In this document: positions 29,088 through 39,102 of the stretch, one piece after another
Numbering within the stretch: the first letter of the stretch is position 1
How the letters are laid out: every line of letters begins with the position of its first letter
Notes under the pieces: generated by a model
The model's database searches: none
Told to the model about the DNA's origin: nothing
The model's input: only the letters and a program-made list of their open reading frames with translations
Assembly (NCBI RefSeq): GCF_007994135.1
Contig: NZ_VLKF01000001.1
Coordinates: forward strand, 1,736,001 to 1,800,000
Source of the DNA: Modestobacter roseus
GTDB lineage: Bacteria > Actinomycetota > Actinomycetes > Mycobacteriales > Geodermatophilaceae
Direction: 5' to 3'
Length of the DNA: 64,000 nt
Made by a program: the position numbers and the translations under genes

Positions 29088-31166
29088 TCACCGTTGGCCG
29101 GCCGCGGCGAACCAGGCGGTCGCCTCGGCGGCGGCCAGCGGGGCGGCCAGGCTGAACCCCTGCAGGTAGGTGGCGCCGAGCTCGGCGAGCAGGCGGGCCT
29201 GCGCCGGGGTCTCCACGCCCTCGGCGACCGTGCACAGCCCCAGGTTGTGCGCCAGCGCGATCACCGCGGAGGTGATCTCGGCGTGCCCGTCGGCGAGCTC
29301 GGCGACGAAGGACCGGTCGACCTTGAGGCAGTCGACGGGCAGGTGCCGGAGGTAGGCCAGCGACGAGTAGCCGGTGCCGAAGTCGTCGATGGAGATCTGG
29401 CACCCCAGGTCGCGCAGCGCCTGCAGCACCTCCCGGGCGGACGCCGGGTCCTTCATCAGCGCCGACTCGGTGATCTCGATGGAGAGCCGGTCGGCCGAGA
29501 GCCGGTGCCGGCGCAGCGCGGAGGCCACGTGGTCGTGCAGGTTGCCGTCCAGCTGGAGGGCGGAGACGTTGACGTGCGCGCGGCGCGGCGCGGCGGCGCC
29601 CAGCTCCCGGTCCCACTCGGCGAGCTGCCGGCAGGTCTCGTCCAGGACGAGCAGCCCGAGGGCGGCCACCAGGCCGCTCTCCTCGGCCAGCGGCACGAAG
29701 ACGCCGGGGCTGATCGAGCCACGCTCGGCGTGCTGCCACCGGGCGAGGGACTCCACCGACGTCGCGGTGCCGACGACGGCGTCGAAGATCGGCTGGTACA
29801 TCAGGGTGATCTCGCGCCGCTCGATCGCCGACCGCAGCTCGGCGACCAGCCGCAGCTTGTCCCGGGCCTGGGCACGCGCGTCGGAGTCGAGCACGGTGAT
29901 CCGGCCCTTGCCGCCGGTCTTCGCCTGGTACATGGCGATGTCGCAGTCGCGGATCAGCTCCTCGGCGGCCTGGTGCTCGGCGGTCTGCACGGTCACCCCG
30001 ACGCTCGCCTGGGGCCGCAGGTCCACCCCGCCCAGGCGGACCGGGCGGCGCAGCTGCGTCCCGATCCGCTCGGCCAGGGCGACGGCGTCGGCCTCGCTGA
30101 CCTGCTGGCAGACCACCACGAACTCGTCACCACCGAAGCGGGCGACCAGGTCCCCGGGGCGAACGGTGGCCCGCAGCCGGGCGGCCACCTCGACCAGCAG
30201 CTCGTCGCCGGCGGCGTGGCCGAGGGAGTCGTTGACGACCTTGAAGTTGTCCAGGTCGAGGAAGATGCAGGCCAGCCCACCGGTGCCCGGCACGAACCAG
30301 GTGGTGACGTGGTCGGCCAGCAGGGTGCGGTTGGGCAGCCCGGTCAGCGGGTCGTGGTTGGCCTGGTGCGCCAGCCGGGCCTCGAAGGCCAGCCGCTCGG
30401 TGATGTCCTCGATGGTGCCGACGAAGCCCGCGCCGACGCCGGGGGTGAACAGGTGCGCGAAGCGGATGACGGTGGTCAGCTCGGTGCCGTCGGGGCGGAC
30501 CAGGCGGGCCTGGGCCTCCCCCTCGCTGCCGTCCTCGCCGCCGAGCAGCACCGCGGTGGCCTGCTCGATCACCTCGTCCAGGTCCTCGGGGTGGACGACG
30601 TCGAGCCAGCCGGTGCCCAGCAGCTCCTCGGCCTGCTGCCCGGCGAGGGCGCAGAACGCGTCGTTGACGTGAGCCAGCCGCATGCCCTGCTCGGAGAGCA
30701 GCGTCGGGACGGGTGAGCGTTCGGTGAGGGTGGCGAAGCGCCGCTCGTGGGCGTCGGCGGTCGCCCGCAGCGCCCGTTCCTGCTCGTTCGAGGTCGCCGC
30801 CAGCCGCAGCGTCCAGCGCCGGCCGCCGGGCGCCGGGACGGCGGAGACCGAGCACTCCAGCGACTCGCCGCTGGCGCAGCGCACCGGCAGGGTCATCACG
30901 ACGGCGCGCTCGCGGCGCAGCAGCAGACGCAGCTCCCCGCCCTGCAGCGCGGGCAGCAGCTGGTCGACCGGGAGGGCCCGCAGGTCCTCCTGCGCGTAGC
31001 CGAGGACCGCGACGGCCTTCTCGTTGCTCCAGCCCACCCGCGCGACCCTGCCGGCGCGCTCCACGACCAGGATGGCGCTGGAGGAGCTGACCGACACGCC
31101 GTGGAAGACCGCCGCGACCACCTCCGGCGAGGGCTGCTCGCCCACCACCGGTGCTCTGGCTGCCAC
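29088..31166 (-). CDS. PAS-GGDEF-EAL cyclic-di-GMP turnover protein
   Basis: A 692-residue cytoplasmic protein. Two PAS regions (about residues 20-130 and 150-265) precede a GGDEF domain with intact FGGDEF and an EAL domain. In the EAL domain, motif one reads ESLARW instead of EALxRW, while NVSALQL, EITES, DDFGTGYSS, KVDRSFV, EGVET and LQGFSLA are present. It therefore probably both makes and breaks c-di-GMP under PAS input. The GTG at 31166 follows GGGGGAC; longer frames upstream are low-complexity and rejected. Confidence 0.9.
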   Translation of the reverse strand: MAARAPVVGEQPSPEVVAAVFHGVSVSSSSAILVVERAGRVARVGWSNEKAVAVLGYAQEDLRALPVDQLLPALQGGELRLLLRRERAVVMTLPVRCASGESLECSVSAVPAPGGRRWTLRLAATSNEQERALRATADAHERRFATLTERSPVPTLLSEQGMRLAHVNDAFCALAGQQAEELLGTGWLDVVHPEDLDEVIEQATAVLLGGEDGSEGEAQARLVRPDGTELTTVIRFAHLFTPGVGAGFVGTIEDITERLAFEARLAHQANHDPLTGLPNRTLLADHVTTWFVPGTGGLACIFLDLDNFKVVNDSLGHAAGDELLVEVAARLRATVRPGDLVARFGGDEFVVVCQQVSEADAVALAERIGTQLRRPVRLGGVDLRPQASVGVTVQTAEHQAAEELIRDCDIAMYQAKTGGKGRITVLDSDARAQARDKLRLVAELRSAIERREITLMYQPIFDAVVGTATSVESLARWQHAERGSISPGVFVPLAEESGLVAALGLLVLDETCRQLAEWDRELGAAAPRRAHVNVSALQLDGNLHDHVASALRRHRLSADRLSIEITESALMKDPASAREVLQALRDLGCQISIDDFGTGYSSLAYLRHLPVDCLKVDRSFVAELADGHAEITSAVIALAHNLGLCTVAEGVETPAQARLLAELGATYLQGFSLAAPLAAAEATAWFAAAGQR

Positions 31167-31420
31167 GACGTCCCCCGATCTGCTCCGGACCCGGTACCGC
31201 GCCCTGACCTCACCCTCGTCCTCCGGCCACCGGCTCTCCAGCCGATCCGGGTCCGGTTCCCCCCTTCGGGCGGGGTGGCCCGGCGCCCGCGCACGGGCGG
31301 TCACCGCCCCCGGACCCGCGACCGGGCGCCCGGAGGACCCGCGGTTACCGGCCGGTAGCCGGTGTGGGATGTTGGGACCCACGTCACAGACGGCAGAGTC
31401 GCCGTCGGGAAGGGGGCCCC

Positions 31421-32596
<1,176 letters not shown>

Positions 32597-32603
32597 GGTC
32601 ACC

Positions 32604-33740
32604 GTGGAGTTCAGCTACGACGACGAGCAGAACGGTCTGCGCGAGGCGGTGCGCGGGCTGCTGGAGCGCGCCTACGGCGACAGCGAGCAGCGACGCTCGG
32701 TGGTCGCCACCGAGCCCGGCTTCGACGAGAAGACCTGGAGCCGGCTGGCCGAGATGGGGGTCCTCGGGCTCCCGTTCGCCGAGGCCGACGGCGGGATGGG
32801 CGCCGGCCCGGTGGAGGTGTCGGTCGTCGCCGAGGAGATCGGCCGGGTGCTCGCGCCCGAGCCGTTCGTGGAGGCGGTCGTCCTCGCCGGTGGCCTGGTC
32901 GCGGACCTGGGCACCGACGCCCAGCGCACCGAGGTGCTCGGCGGGCTCGCCGAGGGCGTCCTGGTGCCGACCTTCGCGCACGCCGAGATCGGCACCCGCT
33001 GGGAGCCGGTCGCCCGGTCGGTGACCGCGACCCGGGACGGCGACGGCTGGACGCTGACCGGCGTCAAGGAGCCGGTGCCGAACGGTGCCCGCGCCGACGT
33101 GCTCGTGGTCAGCGCGGTGACCGAGGGGGCCACCCGGCTCTTCCTGGTGCCGGGCGACGCTGCGGGCCTGACCCGTACCGGACACCGCAACCACGACGGC
33201 ACCCGGTCGGCCCGGGTCGAGTTCGCCGACACCCCCGCCCAGTTGCTCGGCGAGGACACCGGGGACCGGACCGCGACCATCGAGAAGGCGCAGGCCCGGG
33301 CCCGGGTGGCCTACGGGCACGAAGCGCTGGGCGCGATGGAGACGGCGCTGACCACGACCGCGGAGTACCTCAAGGCGCGCAAGCAGTTCGGCGTCCCGCT
33401 GAGCAGGTTCCAGGCGCTCACCTTCCGCGCGGCCGACATGTACGTCGCCCTGGAGCTGGCCCGCAGCACGGTCATGTGGGCGACGCTGGTGGTCGACGCC
33501 GACGGCGACGTGGTCGCCGCCGCCGACCGGGCCCGGCTGCAGGTCAGCCGGGCCGGCCGGCACATCGGCAAGGAGGCGATCCAGCTGCACGGCGGGATCG
33601 GGGTGACCGCGGAGTACTCCGTCGGCCACTACACCTCCCGGCTCACCGCCCTGGACCACCTGCTCGGCGACGGCGACTGGGCGCTGTCCCGGCTCGCCGC
33701 GTCGGTCGACGCCCACCCGACGGTCGACCCGCTGGCCTGA
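32604..33740 (+). CDS. Acyl-CoA dehydrogenase (beta-like subunit of a pair)
   Basis: A 378-residue acyl-CoA dehydrogenase family member starting EFSYDDEQNGLREAV after the GTG. The middle is less conserved; the C-terminus contains EYLKARKQFGVPLSRFQAL and IQLHGGIGVTAEYSVGHY. Typical of the non-catalytic partner of heteromeric enzymes. It is translated 7 bp after its partner. Its last 112 bp overlap the antisense stress-protein gene, and a hairpin lies 9 bp past its stop. Confidence 0.86.
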   Translation: MEFSYDDEQNGLREAVRGLLERAYGDSEQRRSVVATEPGFDEKTWSRLAEMGVLGLPFAEADGGMGAGPVEVSVVAEEIGRVLAPEPFVEAVVLAGGLVADLGTDAQRTEVLGGLAEGVLVPTFAHAEIGTRWEPVARSVTATRDGDGWTLTGVKEPVPNGARADVLVVSAVTEGATRLFLVPGDAAGLTRTGHRNHDGTRSARVEFADTPAQLLGEDTGDRTATIEKAQARARVAYGHEALGAMETALTTTAEYLKARKQFGVPLSRFQALTFRAADMYVALELARSTVMWATLVVDADGDVVAAADRARLQVSRAGRHIGKEAIQLHGGIGVTAEYSVGHYTSRLTALDHLLGDGDWALSRLAASVDAHPTVDPLA

Positions 33741-34414
33741 GCCGCCGACGGACCTGCCGGCCCCGCTCCCCCGGCCGGCAGGTCCACGGCCGGTGGGCCG
33801 GCCAGCAGCACCGGCGTCGTCGCCTGGCGGGCCACCTGCTCCGCCACGCTGCCCAGCACCCGCCGGGACAGCCCCCGCCCACGGCGGCCGAGCATCAGCA
33901 GGTCGGCGCCCTCGGCCCGGGCGACGTCGACCAGCACCTGGCTCGGCCGGCCACAGCCGATCTCCAGCACCGGATCGGCGTCGGCCCCCAGCCAGCGGGC
34001 CCGCTCGGCCAGCAGGTCGTCCGCCGCGGCGCGGACCTCGGCGTCGTCGAACTCGGCGACGTCGGGGTCGACGACGGTGACCAGCACGAAGCGCGTCCCG
34101 GACCCGCCCAGCAGCCGGGCGGCGTCCCGCACCGCCTGGTCGGACTCCGCCGACCCGTCCACCGCGACGACGACGGTGCGCGCCACGCCGCCGGGGTCCG
34201 GGTCGTCCCCCCGGGCCGTGCGGCGGTCGAGCACGACGACGCCGTGCCGCCCGCGTTCCGCGGCGATCGGCAGGAAGAGCGGCCCGAGGACCACGCCCGG
34301 CAGCCACCACCGTGCGGTGCGGTGGCCCTGCCGGCCGAGCAGCACGACGACCGCGGTGACGCCGGCGGAGACCCAGACGGCGAGGACGACGAGCACCCAG
34401 AGGAAGGTCGACAT
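33629..34414 (-). CDS. Universal stress protein with N-terminal membrane segment
   Basis: A 261-residue protein. Residues about 5-28 (LWVLVVLAVWVSAGVTAVVV) are a transmembrane helix, followed by a basic linker and a UspA domain (TVVVAVDGSAESDQAV to PVLLAGPP) with the ATP loop GRRGRGLSRRVLGSVAEQ. The C-terminus (about 48 residues) is Ser/Ala-rich and its last codons run antisense to the acyl-CoA dehydrogenase for 112 bp, so the natural end may be shorter. Membrane-anchored Usp proteins are uncommon. ATG start at 34414. Confidence 0.78.
   Translation of the reverse strand: MSTFLWVLVVLAVWVSAGVTAVVVLLGRQGHRTARWWLPGVVLGPLFLPIAAERGRHGVVVLDRRTARGDDPDPGGVARTVVVAVDGSAESDQAVRDAARLLGGSGTRFVLVTVVDPDVAEFDDAEVRAAADDLLAERARWLGADADPVLEIGCGRPSQVLVDVARAEGADLLMLGRRGRGLSRRVLGSVAEQVARQATTPVLLAGPPAVDLPAGGAGPAGPSAAQASGSTVGWASTDAASRDSAQSPSPSRWSRAVSREV
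33750..33785 (+). terminator. Hairpin terminator of the acyl-CoA dehydrogenase pair
   Basis: GGACCTGCCGGCC (33750-33762) and GGCCGGCAGGTCC (33773-33785) form a perfect 13-bp stem with a 10-nt loop, starting 10 bp past the stop at 33740. It lies inside the coding frame of the opposite-strand stress protein. Confidence 0.8.
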
Positions 34415-34547
34415 CCCTCCACGGTCCCGGCCCGGCCGAGGGTGCGGGGGTGCGAGAGGTCCTCCGCCTGAGGGACCTCCGTCCCGGCTCGAGCGGCAGC
34501 CCCGAGCGGGAATGCACCGGGGGGCGGTACGGTTCCACCGGCCAGTA

Positions 34548-34571
34548 GTTGCACTCTCAACCAGTGCGGCT
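34548..34571. promoter_or_regulatory. Possible operator upstream of the monooxygenase-reductase pair
   Basis: TAGTTGCACTCTCAACC contains GTTG/CAAC half-sites, similar to MarR/HxlR-type boxes seen ahead of oxidoreductases. The half-sites are short and the spacing is my reading, so treat it as a weak candidate. Confidence 0.25.
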
Positions 34572-34590
34572 CAGACGAGAGGGGCACGCC

Positions 34591-35751
34591 ATGCAGTTCG
34601 GGGTCTTCACGGTCGGCGACGTCACGCCCGACCCGACGACGGGTCGCACGCCGACCGAGGCCGAGCGGGTGAAGTCGCTGATCGCGATCGCGCTGAAGGC
34701 CGAGGAGGTGGGCCTCGACGTGTTCGCCCAGGGCCAGCACCACAACCCGCCCTTCGTCGTCTCCTCCCCCACCACCACGCTGGGCTACATCGCGGCGAAG
34801 ACCGAGAAGCTCGTGCTGTCGACGTCCACGACGCTGATCACCACCACCGACCCGGTGAAGATCGCCGAGGACTTCGCCACCCTGCAGCACGTCGCCGACG
34901 GCCGCGTCGACCTGATGATGGGCCGGGGCAACACCGGTCCGGTCTACCCGTGGTTCGGCAAGGACATCCGCGACGGCATCCCGCTGGCGGTGGAGAACTA
35001 CCAGCTGCTGCGCCGGCTGTGGCGCGAGGACGTGGTGAACTGGGAGGGCCGGTTCCGCACCCCGTTGCAGGGCTTCACCTCGACCCCCCGCCCGCTGGAC
35101 GGCGTCCCGCCGTTCGTCTGGCACGGGTCCATCCGCAGCCCGCAGATCGCCGAGCAGGCCGCGTTCTACGGCGACGGCTTCTTCCACAACCACATCTTCT
35201 GGCCGGCCGAGCACACCCAGCGGATGGTCGAGTTCTACCGCCGCCGCTTCGAGCACTACGGCCACGGCAGCGCCGACCAGGCGATCGTCGGGCTCGGTGG
35301 TCAGGTGTTCATGCGGAAGAACAGCCAGGACGCGGTCGCCGAGTTCCGCCCGTACTTCGACAAGGCCCCGGTCTACGGCGGTGGCCCGTCGCTGGAGGAG
35401 TTCAGCAGCCAGACCCCGCTCACCGTCGGCTCCCCCGAGCAGGTGATCGAGCGGACCCTGGGCTTCCGCGACTACGTCGGTGACTACCAGCGCCAGCTGT
35501 TCCTCATCGACCACGCGGGGCTGCCGCTGAAGACGGTGCTCGAGCAGCTGGACATCCTGGGCGAGGAGGTCGTGCCGGTGCTCCGGAAGGAGTTCGCCGC
35601 GCTCAAGCCGGCGCACGTGCCCGACGCGCCCACCCACGCCAGCCTGGTCGCCGCCGCCGGCGGGGCGCGGATGAGCACCGGGTCCGACACCACCGTGCAC
35701 GCCACGGACGACGTCACCGGGCGGACGGTCGAGGCAGGAGCCCAGGCATGA
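34591..35751 (+). CDS. Luciferase-like FMN-dependent monooxygenase (CE1758 family)
   Basis: A 386-residue LLM-class flavin oxidoreductase with the bacterial-luciferase barrel. It starts MQFGVFTVGDVTPDPTTGRT, then AQGQHHNPPFVVSS and DLMMGRGNTGPVYPWFG. It uses reduced FMN to oxygenate an unknown substrate. The ATG at 34591 has GAGAGGGG upstream. The next gene overlaps by 4 bp and encodes an FMN reductase, the typical reductase partner (CE1758/CE1759 pair). Confidence 0.86.
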   Translation: MQFGVFTVGDVTPDPTTGRTPTEAERVKSLIAIALKAEEVGLDVFAQGQHHNPPFVVSSPTTTLGYIAAKTEKLVLSTSTTLITTTDPVKIAEDFATLQHVADGRVDLMMGRGNTGPVYPWFGKDIRDGIPLAVENYQLLRRLWREDVVNWEGRFRTPLQGFTSTPRPLDGVPPFVWHGSIRSPQIAEQAAFYGDGFFHNHIFWPAEHTQRMVEFYRRRFEHYGHGSADQAIVGLGGQVFMRKNSQDAVAEFRPYFDKAPVYGGGPSLEEFSSQTPLTVGSPEQVIERTLGFRDYVGDYQRQLFLIDHAGLPLKTVLEQLDILGEEVVPVLRKEFAALKPAHVPDAPTHASLVAAAGGARMSTGSDTTVHATDDVTGRTVEAGAQA

Positions 35752-36383
35752 CCACCCGCACCGGCACCACGAGGACCCTCGCGGTGGTCAGCGCCGGGTT
35801 GAGCACCCCCAGCTCGACCCGGCTGCTGGCCGACCGGCTCGCCACCGCCACGGTGGCGGCGCTGCGCGAGCGCGGCGACGACGCCACCGTCGAGGTCGTC
35901 GAGCTGCGCGGGCACGCCCGCGACCTGGCCGACCACCTGACCACCGGCTTCGCCAACGCCGAGCTGCAGGCGACGATCGACACCGTCACCGGCGCCGACG
36001 GGCTGATCGCGGTCACGCCGGTCTTCAGCGCCAGCTACAGCGGCCTGTTCAAGACGTTCTTCGACGTCCTGGACAAGGACGCGCTGATCGGGACGCCGGT
36101 GCTGCTGGGCGCGACCGCCGGCACGGCGCGGCACTCGCTGGTCGTGGAGTACGCCCTGCGGCCGCTGTTCGCCTACCTGCGGGCGGCGCCGGCGCCCACC
36201 GGCGTCTTCGCCGCCTCGGCGGACTGGGCCGGGGGCGGCATCGACCGGTCGCTGGCCGACCGGGTCGAGCGGGCCGCGGGCGAGCTGGCCGGGCTGGTCG
36301 CCGGGCGGCCGGCCGGCGTCCGCCCCGCCGACCCGTTCGCCGACCCGGCCACCTCCTTCGAGGAGCTGCTCCGGGGGCAGTGA
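35748..36383 (+). CDS. NADPH-dependent FMN reductase (CE1759 family)
   Basis: A 211-residue flavodoxin-like reductase with TLAVVSAGLSTPSSTRLLAD at the N-terminus and LIAVTPVFSASYSGLFKTFFD binding flavin. It supplies FMNH2 to the luciferase-like enzyme upstream, whose stop overlaps its ATG by 4 bp (ATGA). Tight coupling supports a two-component monooxygenase. Confidence 0.88.
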   Translation: MTTRTGTTRTLAVVSAGLSTPSSTRLLADRLATATVAALRERGDDATVEVVELRGHARDLADHLTTGFANAELQATIDTVTGADGLIAVTPVFSASYSGLFKTFFDVLDKDALIGTPVLLGATAGTARHSLVVEYALRPLFAYLRAAPAPTGVFAASADWAGGGIDRSLADRVERAAGELAGLVAGRPAGVRPADPFADPATSFEELLRGQ

Positions 36384-36426
36384 GCCCGCGCTCGTCGCGG
36401 CTGGTGCCGTCGGGCAGGATCCGGGG

Positions 36427-37352
36427 ATGACCCCGCCGACGTGGTTCGCCCCGACGTGGTTCAGCCAGGCCCTGGCCGACGTCCCCGAACACCTCGACGT
36501 CGTGGTGGCCGGCGCCCGGGTGCACGCGCGTGCATGGGGCCGCCGGGCGCGCCGGGGGTGGTGCTGGTGCACGGCGGCGCCGCCCACTCGGGCTGGTGGG
36601 ACCACATCGCCCCTCAACTCGCAGCCCCTCAACTCGCGGCTTCTCAACTCGCAGCCCCTCAACTCGCGGCCCCTCGGCTCACCGGGCACCGGGTGGTCGC
36701 CCTGGACCTCTCCGGCCACGGCGACAGCGAGCACCGCACCGACTACGACCCGCTGCTGTGGGCCCGCGAGGTGGTGGCGGTCGGCGCGGCCGCCGGCCTG
36801 GACCGGCCGGTGGTGATCGGGCACAGCATGGGCGGCTGGGTGGCGGTCACCGCCGCGGTCGAGCACCCGGCCGACGTCGGCGGGGTCGTGGTCATCGACT
36901 CCCCGCTCAACGACGCGCCCCCGGACGAGGCCCGGCTGCGCGAGCGGCGCCGTCCGCACCCGGTGCACCCCACGCTGGAGGCGGCGATGGCGCGGTTCCG
37001 CACCCTGCCGCCGCAGGAGGTGTACCTGCCCTTCGTCCGGGACCACGTCGCCCGCGGGTCGCTGCGCGCCGTCGACGGCGGGTGGACCTGGGCGTTCGAC
37101 CCGGACTTCTTCGGCACCCGGCTGCGCCTGCGCGACCTGCTCCCCCGGCTGCACCGGCCGGCCACCCTGCTCCGCTGCGCGCACGGCCTGGTCACCGCCG
37201 CGATGGCCACCGAGATGGCCGGGCTCAGCCCGGGCCCGTTGCCGGTGGTCGAGCTGCCCGACGCCGGGCACCACCCCATGCTCGACCAGCCGCTGGCGCT
37301 GGTCGCCGCGCTGCGCACCCAGCTCGCGCTGCGTCCCCCGCCCGCGCGCTGA
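36427..37352 (+). pseudogene. Alpha/beta hydrolase, frameshifted near the N-terminus
   Basis: ATG 36427 gives MTPPTWFAPTWFSQALADVP and then VVVAGARVHARAWG, after which the frame fails. The continuation GPPGAPGVVLVHGGAAHSGW is in another frame through to 37352. The break is in a run of four G at 36536-36539; five would join WG with GPPG. The rest is an alpha/beta hydrolase with HGG oxyanion motif, nucleophile in GHSMGGW and a C-terminal catalytic His in PDAGHHPMLD. The insert of repeated QLAAP units (36610-36680) is odd. Either a real lesion or an indel error; a shorter start at about 36535 would still give a functional-looking protein. Confidence 0.75.
36610..36680 (+). repeat. 15-bp tandem repeat inside the hydrolase
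   Basis: Five imperfect copies of CCTCAACTCGCAGCC (15 bp) encode QLAAP-type pentapeptides just after the oxyanion-hole region. Likely a slippage-prone loop. Confidence 0.75.
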
Positions 37353-37375
37353 CCACGGGCTGCCACGATGGGCCG

Positions 37376-37876
37376 GTGACGGTGAGCCCCGTGGAGTTCG
37401 TCGAGACGCTGCTGCCCGGCGTCGGTGTCCGGTACGAGCTGACCACCCGGGCCGGCCAGCCGGTCGGCATCGTGGTCCGCCGGGAGGGCTCGGTGGAGCT
37501 GGTCTTCTACGACCGGCGCGACCCCGACCAGGCCCGCGAGGTGCTGCAGCTGGACGCCGACGAGGTGGCCGCGGTCGCCGAGGTGCTCGGCGCCCCGCGG
37601 GTCACCCAGCGCTTCGCCGACCTCTCCCGGGAGGTGCCGGGGCTGGAGTCCACCCGGGTCACCGTGCCCGCCGGGTCGCCGTACGCCGGGCGACCGATGG
37701 GCGACACCCGCGCCCGCACGCTGACCGGCTGCTCGATCGTGGCGCTGGTCCGCGGCAGCGACGTGGTCACCGCGCCCGGGCCGGAGCAGCTGCTCCAGGT
37801 GGGCGACGTGCTCGTGGTGATCGGCTCCGGCCCCGGCCTCGCCGCGTTCGCCGCGCTGGTCACCGGCCAGTCCTGA
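37376..37876 (+). CDS. Cation:proton antiporter regulatory subunit (TrkA-C domain)
   Basis: A 166-residue protein from the GTG at 37376. The C-terminal RCK_C/TrkA-C region (TGCSIVALVRGSDVVTAPGP, then LLQVGDVLVVIGSG) follows an N-terminal regulatory half with LDADEVAAVAEVLGAP. The layout equals AmhM/KhtT regulators, which gate a KefB-type antiporter by binding small ligands (c-di-AMP in some relatives). The antiporter gene starts 10 bp downstream. Confidence 0.87.
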   Translation: MTVSPVEFVETLLPGVGVRYELTTRAGQPVGIVVRREGSVELVFYDRRDPDQAREVLQLDADEVAAVAEVLGAPRVTQRFADLSREVPGLESTRVTVPAGSPYAGRPMGDTRARTLTGCSIVALVRGSDVVTAPGPEQLLQVGDVLVVIGSGPGLAAFAALVTGQS

Positions 37877-37886
37877 GGCCAGGGCA

Positions 37887-39056
37887 GTGGAGGACGGCGC
37901 GGTGGAGCACGTCGCAGCGCTCCTGGTCGAGCTCGGGCTGCTGTTCCTCGGCCTGTCCGCCCTCGGCCTCCTCGCCCGCCGCCTGGGGCTCTCCCCCATC
38001 CCGTTCGTGCTGCTGGCCTCGCTCGCGCTCGGTGAGGGCGGGATCGCCCCGCTGAGCACGGCGGAGCCGTTCCTGGAGGCGGCCGCCGAGATCGGCGTGG
38101 TCCTGCTGCTGCTCGCGCTCGGGCTGGAGTTCTCGGCCGCCGAGCTGTTCGGGTCGCTGCGCCGCCACGGCCCGTCCGGGCTGGTCGACCTGCTGCTCAA
38201 CGCACCACCGGGGTTCGTCGCCGGGCTGCTGCTGGGGCTGCCCTGGCAGGGGGCGCTGGCGATGGCCGGCGTCACCTGGATCTCCTCCTCCGGCATCGTC
38301 GCGCGCCTGCTCGGCGACCTGGGCCGGCTGGGCAACCGGGAGACCCCCGCCGTCCTCTCGGTGCTGGTGCTGGAGGACGTCGCCATGGCGCTGTTCCTCC
38401 CGCTGCTGGTGGTGGCGCTGGCCGGCGGCGGGCCGCTGCAGGCGGCCGCCGGGATCGCGCTCGCCGGTGGGGCCGTGCTGCTCGTGCTGCTGGCCGCGAG
38501 CCGGCACGGGCACCGGCTGGGCCGGGTGCTCGACCACCCGGACGACGAGCAGGTGCTGCTGCGGCTGTTCGGCCTGACCCTGCTGGTCGCCGGCCTGGCA
38601 CAGGCGCTGGGCGCCTCGGCCGCGGTCGGCGCCTTCCTGGTGGGCATCGCCGTCCCCGCTTCGCTGGCCGACCGGGCCCGCGCGGTGCTCTCCCCGCTGC
38701 GTGACCTGTTCGCCGCGACGTTCTTCGTCGCCTTCGGGCTCTCCACCGACCCCGGCGCCCTGCCGCCGGTGCTCCCGGCGGTGCTGCTGCTGGCGCTGGT
38801 CACCACCGCCACCAAGCTAGGCACCGGCTGGTTCGCCGCCCGCCGGGACGGCGTCGCGGTGCCCGGCCGGCTGCGCGCCGGGGCCGCCCTGGTGGCCCGC
38901 GGGGAGTTCTCCGTGGTGATCGCCGGGCTCGCGGTCACCGCCGGGCTGACCGACGTCGGGCCGCTGGCCACCGGGTACGTGCTGGTGCTGGCGGTGGCCG
39001 GCCCGCTGCTCGCCCGCTTCGTCGAGCCGCTGTCCGCCCGGTTCCGGCCCGCCTGA
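37887..39056 (+). CDS. CPA2 cation:proton antiporter (KhtU/KefB-like)
   Basis: A 389-residue protein with about twelve membrane segments. Typical pieces are EIGVVLLLLALGLEFSAAEL, ISSSGIVARLL and VLVLEDVAMAL. No C-terminal RCK domain, consistent with the separate TrkA-C protein just upstream. Together they should form a K+ (or Na+/NH4+)/H+ exchanger. GTG start at 37887. c-di-AMP regulation is possible but not shown by sequence. Confidence 0.87.
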   Translation: MEDGAVEHVAALLVELGLLFLGLSALGLLARRLGLSPIPFVLLASLALGEGGIAPLSTAEPFLEAAAEIGVVLLLLALGLEFSAAELFGSLRRHGPSGLVDLLLNAPPGFVAGLLLGLPWQGALAMAGVTWISSSGIVARLLGDLGRLGNRETPAVLSVLVLEDVAMALFLPLLVVALAGGGPLQAAAGIALAGGAVLLVLLAASRHGHRLGRVLDHPDDEQVLLRLFGLTLLVAGLAQALGASAAVGAFLVGIAVPASLADRARAVLSPLRDLFAATFFVAFGLSTDPGALPPVLPAVLLLALVTTATKLGTGWFAARRDGVAVPGRLRAGAALVARGEFSVVIAGLAVTAGLTDVGPLATGYVLVLAVAGPLLARFVEPLSARFRPA

Positions 39057-39102
39057 GCTCGGCGATCGCCGGTGGCGGCCTGCGGCGCCGCGAGCAGCGG
39101 CG

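Noticed and set aside
29821..31166. Inactive EAL domain
   Set aside because: Only the A of EAL is changed to S (ESL); the other metal and catalytic residues are present, so activity cannot be excluded.
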